A stretch of DNA of 64,000 bases, taken from NCBI RefSeq assembly GCF_010179735.1, contig NZ_JAAEEH010000004.1, forward strand, positions 1-64,000. The letters are read 5' to 3'. A program made the position numbers and the translations under genes. This stretch comes from Anaerotalea alkaliphila. GTDB lineage: Bacteria; Bacillota; Clostridia; Lachnospirales; Vallitaleaceae. Below the pieces are notes generated by a model, which saw only the letters and a list, made by a program, of their open reading frames with translations, did no database searches and was not told where the DNA came from. Numbering within the stretch: the stretch's first letter is position 1; each line of letters starts with the position of its first letter. Shown piece by piece: positions 17,261 to 24,904 of the stretch.

Positions 17261-17303
17261 CACCAAGTAATTCAAGTATCGTCCCCAAAAAGGAGGCAGA
17301 ACC

Positions 17304-18350
17304 ATGAAGTTTGATTTGCAAATGGATTTCGGGAGCGGATTTTCCCTTTCTCCGAAGGATTCCTTGGAAGAGGAAGCCCTCTATGACGTGCTGGTGGCAG
17401 GAAGCGGCCCTGCAGGCTTGAACGCCGCCCTCTATGCCAGAAGGAAGGGCCTTAGGGTGGCCATTCTGGCCAAGAAGAAGGGTGGGCAGCTCCTGGACAC
17501 TTCCGTCGTGGAGAATTATCTGGGCATCCAGGGCCTAAGCGGCGAGCAACTTGCCGGACAGTTCTTGGAACATGTACGCTCCCTGGAGGTCCCCCTGGTT
17601 GAGGATGCGGAAATCACTTCTGTGGTTCCAGGGAACAGCTTCCATCTTGTCACCACCGCAACCGGCAAGACCTTCCGGACCAGGACCTTGGTGGTGGCAA
17701 CCGGATCCAAGCCGCGCACTCTGGATATTCCAGGAGAAGCGGCCTATGCCGGAAAGGGCGTTGCCTACTGCGCCATCTGCGACGCCCCCCTCTTCAGGGA
17801 CAAGGACGTGTTCGTGGCCGGCGGCGGAAACTCCGCGGTGGAGGCCGCCCTGGACCTGGCCAAGGTGGCCCGGTCGGTCACTTTGGTCCACCGAAGCCGG
17901 TTCCGGGCGGACCAGATCCTGGTGGACCGGCTTCTGGCCCATCCGAAAGTGGACGTCCACCTGCAGACGCGGATCCTGGAGATCCTGGGGGAACGCGCCA
18001 TGACGGGACTGCTGGTCCAGGACCTGGGAACCGGCGAACCACGGGTCCTCGCCGGTGACGGCATCTTCATCGAAATCGGCCATATCCCTCTGGCAGGACC
18101 CTTTGCGGAACATGTGGACACAAATGTCCATGGGGAAATCCTGGTCAACGCAAAAAACGAAACCAGCATTCCCGGAATCTTCGCCGCCGGCGATGTGACC
18201 CAGGTTCCCTACAAACAGATCGTCATTGCGGCAGGGGAAGGCGCCAAGGCAGCCCTGGCCGCCAGCGAATACATACAGCTGCTGCCCCCTGACCAGGGGA
18301 CCCTCGGGGAGACGGATTCCCAGGCCCCCCAATTCAACTTATCCCTGTAG
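17304..18350 (+). CDS. Thioredoxin reductase-like flavoprotein (AhpF catalytic-part type)
   Basis: This 348-residue FAD/NAD(P)H disulfide reductase has an FAD motif VAGSGPAGLNAA (residues 31-42), an NAD(P) motif VAGGGNSAVEAA near residue 173, and the redox-active pair CAIC at C156 and C159. An FAD-binding IFAAGDVT lies near residue 292. It resembles the reductase part of AhpF more than plain TrxB because of the roughly 25-residue N-terminal extension and its partner gene. It should pass electrons from NAD(P)H to the two-CxxC protein encoded 38 bases downstream. The start has AAGGAGG at good spacing. It begins only 17 bases after the right inverted repeat of the RAYT-like element. Confidence 0.88.
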   Translation: MKFDLQMDFGSGFSLSPKDSLEEEALYDVLVAGSGPAGLNAALYARRKGLRVAILAKKKGGQLLDTSVVENYLGIQGLSGEQLAGQFLEHVRSLEVPLVEDAEITSVVPGNSFHLVTTATGKTFRTRTLVVATGSKPRTLDIPGEAAYAGKGVAYCAICDAPLFRDKDVFVAGGGNSAVEAALDLAKVARSVTLVHRSRFRADQILVDRLLAHPKVDVHLQTRILEILGERAMTGLLVQDLGTGEPRVLAGDGIFIEIGHIPLAGPFAEHVDTNVHGEILVNAKNETSIPGIFAAGDVTQVPYKQIVIAAGEGAKAALAASEYIQLLPPDQGTLGETDSQAPQFNLSL

Positions 18351-18388
18351 ACAAGTCAACCAAAACAGCCATGCAAGGAGGACCAACC

Positions 18389-19033
18389 ATGAATAAAATG
18401 TTCACACCCGAACTTGAGGAACAACTGCGGCAGGTATTCGAAGGACTGGTGGACGATGTGACCATCGCCCTTTTCACGGACGGGGAGGCTTGCTACAGTT
18501 GCCCTGAAACCGTGGGCTACATGCGGGAAGTTGCGGCCCTGAGCGACAAGATCCATCTGAAGGAATACGACCTCCAGCGGGATGCCGCAACGGCGGCCGG
18601 ATTCAAGGTGGATTTGGCTCCCAGCATCGTGCTTCTGGATGCCAAAGGGGACTACCAGGGGGTGAAGTTCAACGGGATTCCCGCAGGCCATGAGATCAAC
18701 TCCTTCATCCCCGCCCTGCTGGAAGTCTCCGGGCAGGCAAGCGAGGTGCCGGAGGATCTGGCAGCACGGGTGGACGCCATCGACAAGCCGGTGAACATCA
18801 AGGTGTTCGTCACCTTGAGCTGCCCCCATTGCCCAGGGGCCGTCCAGAAAGCCCACAAGCTTGCCCTCATGAATCCCCATGTGGAGGCGGAGATGGTGGA
18901 GGCGCAAACCTTCCAGGAGCTCTCCAGCAAATTCAATGTTTCCGGCGTGCCCAAGATCGTCATCAACGACACCTACGAACTGGTGGGCAACCAGCCCATC
19001 CAGGCCTTTCTGGATGAAATGGAACGGATTTAG
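18389..19033 (+). CDS. Two-domain thioredoxin-fold protein disulfide oxidoreductase
   Basis: This 214-residue protein has two consecutive thioredoxin folds, each with a CxxC: CYSC (C35, C38) and CPHC (C145, C148), the latter followed by the cis-Pro segment VSGVPKIVIND. This matches archaeal-type PDO proteins and the N-terminal domain of AhpF. In AhpF, as I recall, only the second fold keeps the cysteines. It is probably the substrate of the reductase upstream and a reductant for peroxiredoxin or protein disulfides. No peroxiredoxin gene is adjacent. The ATG at 18389 has AAGGAGG seven bases upstream, and an earlier in-frame ATG at 18371 has no ribosome site. Confidence 0.88.
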   Translation: MNKMFTPELEEQLRQVFEGLVDDVTIALFTDGEACYSCPETVGYMREVAALSDKIHLKEYDLQRDAATAAGFKVDLAPSIVLLDAKGDYQGVKFNGIPAGHEINSFIPALLEVSGQASEVPEDLAARVDAIDKPVNIKVFVTLSCPHCPGAVQKAHKLALMNPHVEAEMVEAQTFQELSSKFNVSGVPKIVINDTYELVGNQPIQAFLDEMERI

Positions 19034-19044
19034 GCATAGCACGG

Positions 19045-19065
19045 AAAAGGTGCCAGGCACCTTTC
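19045..19065. terminator. Short bidirectional terminator
   Basis: AAAGGTGCC-A-GGCACCTTT (19046-19064), followed by TTTCTTGTT to the right, separates the rightward thioredoxin-fold gene from the leftward dehydrogenase. Confidence 0.7.
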
Positions 19066-19080
19066 TTGTTGGGCTTCTTT

Positions 19081-20190
19081 TCATTGGAACGGGAAGCGGT
19101 AACCCTCGATCCCCAGTTCCTTCTGCAGGGCCAGGATTTCCTTCTGCAGTTCCGGATTCAGGGGAACCCCCTTGTCCCTCCGGTGCAGATAGGCCAGGTG
19201 CTCCTTTTCTCCCGGCGTGTAGATTCTCTCCTGTCCTGGGGCACGTTTGGAAGCCCGCAGGGCCCGGAGTATGTCTCCCGTGGTCCGCTTGAAGTCCTCC
19301 AGCTCCGTGAAGGCGGATACGTCGATGGCGATGAAGAAATGGCCCAGATGGAAGGGCACCTTCCTGCCATCCTCCATTCCCAGCAGCATCTTCAGGAAGT
19401 TCCCCCCCTGCAGGGCTGCGGAAAGGATTTCCACCACCGTGGCGTAGCCGTAACCCTTGTATCCGCCCAAGTCTTCCCCCACCCCTCCCAGAGGGGTCAA
19501 GGCGGCCGTCCCTTTCACCAGGTCCTCCAGCACCTGGTGTGTGTCCGTCCGGGTCCTTCCCTCCTGGTCGATGACCCATCCCTCCGGCAGATCCTTCCCC
19601 AGCTTGTCGTACACCTCGATCTTTCCCCGCTGGGTGATGGAGGTGGCGCAGTCGATGCTAAAGGGGAATGCTTCGTCGCTGGGGATGCCGAATGCCAATG
19701 GATTGGTCCCCAGCATGTTCTCCACACCGAAAGTGGGGGCGATGGAGGGCCTGGCGTTGGTGCCCGTGATGCCGATCATCCCCGCCTCCACGGCCATGGT
19801 GGTGTAATAGCCGGCAATCCCGTAATGGGTGGAATTCCTGACGGCCACCATGCCCATTCCATAGGTCTTGGCCTTGGCGATGGCCATCTCCATGGCCTTG
19901 GTCCCGATCACCATCCCCATGCCGTCATGGCCGTCCACCACTGCCGTAGTCGGCCCCTCCCGGACAACCTGGAAATCGGTCACCGGATTTTGGATGCCCG
20001 CTTTGATCCGGTCGCAGTAGATGGGCTTCAACCGGTTGGTCCCATGGGAGTCGATTCCCTTTTTGTCCGCTTCCACAAGCACCCGGGCACAGGTCCGTGC
20101 ATCCTCTGGAGGCACCCCCAGCTTTTCAAACACGTCCACCATGAAGCGTTCCATGGTGTCAAAGCCGATCCATACCGTATCCTGCATCAT
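19081..20190 (-). CDS. Malate/lactate-type dehydrogenase, Ldh2 family
   Basis: This 369-residue oxidoreductase belongs to the Ldh2/MdhG family (YlbC, ComC, YiaK-like), which is distinct from Rossmann-fold lactate and malate dehydrogenases. Family markers are ADKKGIDSHGTNRL (about residues 35-50), RNSTHYGIAGYYT with the catalytic His, and NPLAFGIPS. It reduces or oxidises 2-oxo/2-hydroxy acids with NAD(P). The exact substrate (malate, sulfolactate, ureidoglycolate or others) cannot be told. The ATG at 20190 has GGAGGA six bases before it. Its start region overlaps the end of the DUF975 gene by 32 bases, so the pair is one transcript. Confidence 0.9.
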   Translation of the reverse strand: MMQDTVWIGFDTMERFMVDVFEKLGVPPEDARTCARVLVEADKKGIDSHGTNRLKPIYCDRIKAGIQNPVTDFQVVREGPTTAVVDGHDGMGMVIGTKAMEMAIAKAKTYGMGMVAVRNSTHYGIAGYYTTMAVEAGMIGITGTNARPSIAPTFGVENMLGTNPLAFGIPSDEAFPFSIDCATSITQRGKIEVYDKLGKDLPEGWVIDQEGRTRTDTHQVLEDLVKGTAALTPLGGVGEDLGGYKGYGYATVVEILSAALQGGNFLKMLLGMEDGRKVPFHLGHFFIAIDVSAFTELEDFKRTTGDILRALRASKRAPGQERIYTPGEKEHLAYLHRRDKGVPLNPELQKEILALQKELGIEGYRFPFQ

Positions 20191-20770
20191 ACGCAATCCT
20201 CCGCTCCCTGTAGAACAAGGTCAATGTCTGCGCCACATAAGGCCCAAGGAACAGGAATCCGATCCCCAGGGTGAACACGCAGACCAGCATCCATCCGAAA
20301 AAACTCAGCTGCAACAGGAAATACCTGCCCTTGAACCCTTCCATCATAGACTTGCTCCGTTCCAGCACCTCCTGCAGGTCCATGTCCGGGTTCTCCGCCA
20401 GGATGAAGTACACCTGGGAATAGCGGATGGCCGCAATGATGCCCGGCACCACCAGCAGCAGGGTCCACAGCAGGATGATGACGCTGGTGATCACATGGAT
20501 GGCGAACGCCTTGACGAAGACCCGGAACCCGGCAAAGACCTCTTCGAACACGGGCTCCCCGGTCTTGGTGAACTGCAGGAAGAAATTGCAGATTCCGGTG
20601 GCGACCGCCCCCGAAAGCAGCAGGGTCCCGAAACCTCCCAGGACGGGAATCCCCGCAAGGGCGGTCAGCAGGACCATCATCACCAGCAAGGCCCCCACGG
20701 GCACCGGCCATTTCCCCGAAAGCGCCGCCCTGGCTTCCGAGCGCAACTCCCTGTTTTCCCTCATCTCCAT
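20159..20770 (-). CDS. DUF975 family membrane protein
   Basis: This 203-residue protein opens with RENRELRSEARAALSGKW, the DUF975 hallmark, followed by about five hydrophobic segments and the cytosolic stretch SQVYFILAENPDMDLQEVLE. Family function is unknown, though members often sit near transport or envelope genes. The ATG at 20770 is chosen because AGGAG lies seven bases upstream. The frame is open further upstream but without a ribosome site. The 3' end overlaps the dehydrogenase gene. Confidence 0.88.
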   Translation of the reverse strand: MEMRENRELRSEARAALSGKWPVPVGALLVMMVLLTALAGIPVLGGFGTLLLSGAVATGICNFFLQFTKTGEPVFEEVFAGFRVFVKAFAIHVITSVIILLWTLLLVVPGIIAAIRYSQVYFILAENPDMDLQEVLERSKSMMEGFKGRYFLLQLSFFGWMLVCVFTLGIGFLFLGPYVAQTLTLFYRERRIAYDAGYGMDRL

Positions 20771-20866
20771 CCGACCTCTCCTTTCCTCGCCCCTCTCCCT
20801 ACAGTATACCCCCGCAAGGCTTTCCCGCACAACAGGAAAAGTCCTCCCTTTTTCCCCTGCCTGCTG

Positions 20867-21571
20867 TCACCGCCCCACCTTGCGCAGAAAGATGCGTCCC
20901 AATATCCCGAGCCATATGGCCGTCACCAGCAGCCCGGCCGCGAAGAAGCGCGGAGAGGGCGCATACAGGAACCTTCCGACCCAAAAGCTGGGCAGGATGC
21001 CTGCGAAATACTGTTGCGGCGCATCCACAAACCACGGCACGGGAAGACCGAGCATGAAGATGCCCATCAGCTTGGCAACCGCCAGTCCCTCCACCTTGTT
21101 GTCCGCGATGCTGGCCACCAGCATCGTCACGACTGCTCCCACCAGGGCCGCAAGGAAGCTGCCGCCCAGCACAGGAATCGGCTCGAAGGGCGTCAGCCGG
21201 AAAACCGCCTTGATCGAAATCGAATAGGCCAGCGCCCACAGCATCGGGAGGAGCAGGCGGGCGGCCAGGTAGTTGCGCTCTGCGGCGGGGGTTGCCGCAT
21301 GGTAGACGCCTGTGCCTTCGTCCCGCTCGTCCAGAATCAAAAACGCGCAGATGATCGCGGTATAGAGGGGTGTCATTGCAACCAGCACCGCGTCGGACAG
21401 CCCGTACCACGGCGCGAGGGCAAACGTAAGCTCCGCGTCCAGTGCAGGCAGCAGAAAGCGCAGCAGGAACCCCATCAGAACCGGCGCTGGCACTAGCATG
21501 AACATGATGCCGTCCCTGCGCACCTGTCTTAGCCCGATGACAAAAATCTTCCATGTCAGCTTTGCACTCAT
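20867..21571 (-). CDS. ABC transporter permease, fluoroquinolone-exporter-like (second subunit)
   Basis: This 234-residue membrane protein has about six hydrophobic segments of the ABC-2 type. The loop ILDERDEGTGVYHAATP between helices 2 and 3 is typical of exporter permeases. It is the last gene of a three-gene unit in which each start overlaps the previous stop as ATGA. By gene order and by the recognisable ATPase it corresponds to one of the Rv2686c/Rv2687c permeases. Codon choice (GCA, GCG and CGC rather than mostly GCC and CGG) differs from the flanking genes, which suggests a separate origin. The natural substrate is unknown. Confidence 0.82.
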   Translation of the reverse strand: MSAKLTWKIFVIGLRQVRRDGIMFMLVPAPVLMGFLLRFLLPALDAELTFALAPWYGLSDAVLVAMTPLYTAIICAFLILDERDEGTGVYHAATPAAERNYLAARLLLPMLWALAYSISIKAVFRLTPFEPIPVLGGSFLAALVGAVVTMLVASIADNKVEGLAVAKLMGIFMLGLPVPWFVDAPQQYFAGILPSFWVGRFLYAPSPRFFAAGLLVTAIWLGILGRIFLRKVGR

Positions 21572-22269
21572 TGCGCACCTCCTCTAAGCGCCTGCGGAAT
21601 GCGCCACAGTGCGACGTAGATGGCGGCAGCAAGCCATGTCGCGATGCCCGAAAAGAGCACGCCCGCACTCCACTGGGATTCCAGACCTACACACAGGCGA
21701 AGCAGCTCGTACAGCTGCATTCCGGGAAGAACGGCAAAGGAGGGGTGGGATACCCCGAACAGCGTGAGCACCGGCGGCACCATGAACAGGAACATGGGCG
21801 GCGTTCCGACGAGCATGTAGTGGTTGACGCTGCGCGCATACGTGGCGATCGTCAGTCCTGCAAGCGTGAAGACACCCGAACCGAGGAGCACGGCAAGCGC
21901 CAGCAGCGGATAGTCGGCGTCCGCCCCAACCAGCACCGCAATCACCAGCGCCGCCAGCACGGACAGGATCCCCAGCGACAGCGCCTTCGAAAGTACATAC
22001 TCCCCAGGACGCTGGGGCAGGACGGCGAACATGCCATGCAACCCCTCCCCCTGCTCCAGCAGCCAGATGCCGCCGATGAAGAAGAAGCCCAGCATGGCCG
22101 GATCGGTAAGGATAGCCACCGCAACGCCGAGCGGTCGCCACTGTGGGGGCAGGAGCAGCAAAATGCCGATGTAGAACGCGCTCATCACCGCATACAGGAA
22201 GTAGAAACCGTATTTGGCCTGGTAGCGCACATCCTGCACCAGCAGCCTTGCCAGCCTTAGGGCGCTCAT
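21568..22269 (-). CDS. ABC transporter permease, fluoroquinolone-exporter-like (first subunit)
   Basis: This 233-residue membrane protein starts SALRLARLLVQDVRYQAKYG, then has six hydrophobic segments with an EQGEGLHGMFAVLPQRPGEY loop, as in Rv2687c-type permeases. The ATG at 22269 overlaps the ATPase stop. The frame is open upstream inside the ATPase gene, but that part is only a shadow. It probably forms a heterodimeric channel with the following permease, energised by the ATPase. The substrate could be a drug, lipid or peptide. Confidence 0.82.
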   Translation of the reverse strand: MSALRLARLLVQDVRYQAKYGFYFLYAVMSAFYIGILLLLPPQWRPLGVAVAILTDPAMLGFFFIGGIWLLEQGEGLHGMFAVLPQRPGEYVLSKALSLGILSVLAALVIAVLVGADADYPLLALAVLLGSGVFTLAGLTIATYARSVNHYMLVGTPPMFLFMVPPVLTLFGVSHPSFAVLPGMQLYELLRLCVGLESQWSAGVLFSGIATWLAAAIYVALWRIPQALRGGAQ

Positions 22270-23120
22270 TGCAATCCCCTTCCCGTCAGCTCGATGAACA
22301 CATCCTCCAGAGTGGATTCCTTGGAGTGGATCCCCGTCAGGGCACCGCCCAGCAAATGCGCCATGAACCGCGCATCCTGATGCAGGGACGCAAGGGACGC
22401 TTCTGCCTTGTGCTGCGCGCCGTCTTCGACGTAGGTGTAGGCCACGATGGTGTCGGGCCTTGCGCTGCGGAAGGCGGCGGGGGTGTCCAGCGCCTTGATG
22501 CGCCCGTCGACGATGAACGCCACGCGGTCGCACAGCTCCTCCGCATCATGCATGTTGTGCGTGGTGAGTATGACGGTTGCGCCCGCCTGGGTGCGCTCCT
22601 TGATCATTCCCTTGACCGTTCGCGCGCTTGCGGGGTCAAGCCCGCTGGTCGGCTCGTCCAGGAACAGGAGCTTCGGCTCATGCAAAAGCGCGCGCACGAA
22701 GGCAAGGCGCATCTTCATGCCCTTGCTGTAGCTCGAAACCAGCTTGTCGGCATCGTCCGCAAGCCCGACACGTTCCAAAAACGGCATGGGATCCGCCACA
22801 GGGTGCGCATAGAGGGAGGAAAAGTAGCGCAGGTTCTCCATCGCCGTGAACTTTCCGTAGAAATTCGGAAACTCGAATTCCACGCCGATCTCCTCGTAGA
22901 ACTGTGGGGAGCAACGGCGCATTTCGTTGCCCAGCACATGCACCTCCCCACGATATGCACGCAGGATTCCCGTAAGCACCTTTTGCAGCGTGCTCTTGCC
23001 CGCACCGGAGGGGCCTAGAAAACCGAAGGTTTCGCCTTGCCGCACCGAGAAGGAAACGCCACGCAGGGTGTCCTCCTTTGCCCGGGGATATTTCAGATAC
23101 AGATCCTCTACTTCAATCAT
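22266..23120 (-). CDS. ABC exporter ATP-binding protein, Rv2688c-like
   Basis: This is a 284-residue ATPase. Walker A is FGFLGPSGAGKST (residues 34-46), the signature-region segment is SYSKGMKMRLAF, and Walker B is LLFLDEPTSGLDP. The opening with the KYPRAKEDTLRGVSFSVRQG segment and LQKVLTGILRAYRG closely recall the mycobacterial fluoroquinolone-export ATPase. It heads a three-gene unit with four-base overlaps. The composition of all three genes differs from the neighbours. It ends near the tRNA-Val gene, a frequent insertion region, though no integrase is seen. Confidence 0.87.
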   Translation of the reverse strand: MIEVEDLYLKYPRAKEDTLRGVSFSVRQGETFGFLGPSGAGKSTLQKVLTGILRAYRGEVHVLGNEMRRCSPQFYEEIGVEFEFPNFYGKFTAMENLRYFSSLYAHPVADPMPFLERVGLADDADKLVSSYSKGMKMRLAFVRALLHEPKLLFLDEPTSGLDPASARTVKGMIKERTQAGATVILTTHNMHDAEELCDRVAFIVDGRIKALDTPAAFRSARPDTIVAYTYVEDGAQHKAEASLASLHQDARFMAHLLGGALTGIHSKESTLEDVFIELTGRGLQ

Positions 23121-23206
23121 GCGTTACCTCCACCAGAGACTTTGGGGCAAAACAAAAACCACCTACCGACAAAATTTCTTTTATCAATAGATGGCCTGCA
23201 ATCCGA

Positions 23207-23279
23207 TGCGTGATAAGGGACTCGAACCCCTGACTTCTTCCACGTCAAGGAAGCACTCTACCAGCTGAGTTAATCACGC
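23207..23279 (-). tRNA. tRNA-Val (GAC)
   Basis: A 73-base cloverleaf folds cleanly: acceptor GCGTGAT/ATCACGC, D stem ACTC/GAGT, anticodon stem CTTCC/GGAAG with loop TTGACGT (anticodon GAC), and T arm AGGGG-TTCGAGT-CCCTT. The discriminator is A and CCA is not encoded. It reads valine codons GUC and GUU. Confidence 0.97.
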
Positions 23280-23293
23280 CTGTCACCTCTAAT

Positions 23294-23322
23294 AATTTAC
23301 CAATTTTTTTCCCTTTTGTAAA
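23294..23322 (-). promoter_or_regulatory. Promoter of the tRNA-Val gene
   Basis: TTTACA (23322-23317) and TAAATT (23299-23294) are 17 bases apart and end 14 bases before the tRNA. Confidence 0.6.
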
Positions 23323-23351
23323 GTCTTTTTTTCAAATTTCCCTGTTTTTTT

Positions 23352-23392
23352 GCATTATGGGAAAGTTTCCTCGCAGAACTTTCCCATAATGC
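23352..23392. repeat. 41-bp palindrome with GGAAAGTT/AACTTTCC core
   Basis: This is a perfect 16-bp inverted repeat (23352-23367 against 23377-23392) with a 9-base loop, between the tRNA-Val promoter and the LytTR gene end. The T run is on the wrong side for terminating the leftward LytTR gene, so a simple terminator role is doubtful. It shares its inner arm with 13959-14006. Confidence 0.75.
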
Positions 23393-23422
23393 TCCCGCCC
23401 GGGACCAGGCGCAAGCCCTTCC

Positions 23423-24109
23423 TCACAGCCAATCCCCCTGGAACCGGTCCCTGTAGCGGTCCCCCATGGGGATGGGCGGCATCGGGTCCCCCAGATATAT
23501 GAGTCCGTTCTTCCTGTCCAACCGCTGGATGGCGTGCCTGTTCACCAGAAAGCCCTTGTGGCATTGGATGAAATAGGACGGAAGTCCCTGATGGAATTCC
23601 TTCAAGGTCTTGGTGGAAACCGTCACGCTTTCCTGGCGTGTCCATACCAGAAGCTTCCGCTGGCACGCTTCCACATAAATGATCTCCTCCGGATGGAGCC
23701 GCACGGTGAACCCCCTCTGGCGGATGCAGACACGCTCCTTAGAGCTCCTGCGCATCAGGGGACGCAGGAGCTCCGCAAGTTCCCGTGTGTCGAAGGGTTT
23801 GACCACATAATCATAACAGTGGTAGGCCCTGAAGGCCTTCAATGCATCCCCAGGCATTGCCGTCAGGAAAATGATGGGTGTCGTCACGTAATTCTCCATG
23901 GCCCGCAGCTGCTCCGCCAGTGCGAAACCGGAATAGTCCGGCAAACCGATGTCCAGCAGGAAAAGGTCCACCTGCCTTTCCTTCGCATGGGCCAAGGCCT
24001 CCCCGGCGGTTTCCCATGTCTCTCCCTCGCACTCCCCGTCGATGGCGCGCACCAACGAAAGGAGCGATTGGGCAATCATCCTGTTGTCTTCCACTATTCC
24101 TACTCTCAT
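23423..24109 (-). CDS. LytTR-family response regulator (AgrA/LytR type)
   Basis: This 228-residue regulator has an N-terminal receiver domain (residues 1-120, phospho-acceptor Asp in DLFLLDIGLPDYSG near residue 55, Lys in YVVKPFD) and a C-terminal LytTR DNA-binding domain (about residues 130-228). The LytTR consensus His in FIQCHKGFLVN is kept. No histidine kinase gene is next to it, so it is an orphan in this window. Such regulators bind pairs of imperfect 9-bp repeats upstream of virulence, bacteriocin or autolysis genes. The ATG at 24109 aligns with the usual RVGIVEDN start. The upstream 100 bases are very AT-rich. Confidence 0.9.
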   Translation of the reverse strand: MRVGIVEDNRMIAQSLLSLVRAIDGECEGETWETAGEALAHAKERQVDLFLLDIGLPDYSGFALAEQLRAMENYVTTPIIFLTAMPGDALKAFRAYHCYDYVVKPFDTRELAELLRPLMRRSSKERVCIRQRGFTVRLHPEEIIYVEACQRKLLVWTRQESVTVSTKTLKEFHQGLPSYFIQCHKGFLVNRHAIQRLDRKNGLIYLGDPMPPIPMGDRYRDRFQGDWL

Positions 24110-24211
24110 GCCCTCATGCTCCCTTATTTTTGTTATTATTCTAACAATTTTATTCCAATTTGTATATATGTTTTTCATTTTTTATATTTTTTATTTATGT
24201 TTCGCCATTTA

Positions 24212-24240
24212 TTCAAGAAGAGGCCTTTTCGTGCTATAAT
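24212..24240 (+). promoter_or_regulatory. Promoter of the sugar O-acetyltransferase gene
   Basis: TTCAAG (24212-24217) and TATAAT (24235-24240) are separated by 17 bases. Confidence 0.6.
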
Positions 24241-24280
24241 TGAGTCGTAGGCACCTGTAGTCACACAGAAAGTGAGGTGT

Positions 24281-24877
24281 ATGCACTTTATGAAGGAAAA
24301 GGAAAAGATGCTCTCAGGCCGTTTGTACCGCTCCTCCCTGGATGCCCTGGTCCTGGAACGCCAGAATGCCCGGGAGCTGCTGCATGCGTTCAATCACCTT
24401 CCACCGGGAGACAAAGACCGGCAAAAGGAACTCCTCCATGCCCTTCTGGGGACCGCCCGGTCCAAGATCGACGTGGAGCCGCCCTTCCACTGCGACTATG
24501 GATGGAACATCGATGTGGGGGAGAACTTTTACGCCCATGCCAACTGCACCATCCTGGATGCGGCCAAGGTGACCATCGGCGACCACGTGATCCTGGGACC
24601 GGATGTCGGCATCTATACCGCAGCCTATCCCCTGGACCCGGGCCTTAGGACGGAAGGTTACGCCTATGCCCTACCCATCCGCATAGGCAAGAACGTTTGG
24701 ATTGGAGGACATGTGGTGGTTTTGGCCGGCGTGACCATCGGCGACAATGCGGTCATCCGCTCGGGAAGCGTGGTTTCCACAGACATACCCTCCAACGTGG
24801 AGGCCGGCGGAAACCCCTGCCAGGTCCTCCGGACCCTCACGGAAGAAGACAGGAAAAGCGGGCAATGGATCCCCTAG
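24281..24877 (+). CDS. Sugar O-acetyltransferase, maltose/galactoside type
   Basis: This protein of about 198 residues has the left-handed beta-helix (hexapeptide repeat) fold: NCTILDAAKVTIGDHVILGPDVGIYTA, then IGKNVWIGGHVVVLAGVTIGDNAVI. Its N-terminal Mac domain has KMLSGRLYR. The active-site His is in the HANCT segment. It should transfer acetyl from acetyl-CoA to a sugar hydroxyl, and physiological substrates in this family are often unclear. ATG 24281 and ATG 24290 are both possible because GAGG lies 3 or 12 bases before them. The gene is monocistronic, with a promoter upstream and a terminator overlapping its end. Confidence 0.9.
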   Translation: MHFMKEKEKMLSGRLYRSSLDALVLERQNARELLHAFNHLPPGDKDRQKELLHALLGTARSKIDVEPPFHCDYGWNIDVGENFYAHANCTILDAAKVTIGDHVILGPDVGIYTAAYPLDPGLRTEGYAYALPIRIGKNVWIGGHVVVLAGVTIGDNAVIRSGSVVSTDIPSNVEAGGNPCQVLRTLTEEDRKSGQWIP

Positions 24878-24897
24878 GACCCATCCCCGCTTTTTCC
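24851..24897. terminator. Bidirectional terminator
   Basis: AGGAAAAGCGGG at the end of the acetyltransferase gene pairs with CCGCTTTTTCCT at 24886-24897 around an internally paired loop. It separates two convergent genes and overlaps the final codons of the acetyltransferase. Confidence 0.7.
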
Positions 24898-24904
24898 TTT
24901 GCCG

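Larger units (their letters stand above)
16491..17286 (+). mobile_element. RAYT-like element bounded by 15-bp imperfect inverted repeats
   Basis: GGGGACGGTACTTGA at 16491-16505 is matched in inverted orientation at 17272-17286 with one mismatch in 15. The 796-base interval holds a single Y1-type transposase-like gene and its own terminator. The right repeat ends just before the ribosome site of the next gene. Similar GGGGACGG-type repeats next to Y1 transposases are familiar to me from other Clostridia. No target duplication is evident, as expected for HUH-type elements. Confidence 0.7.
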
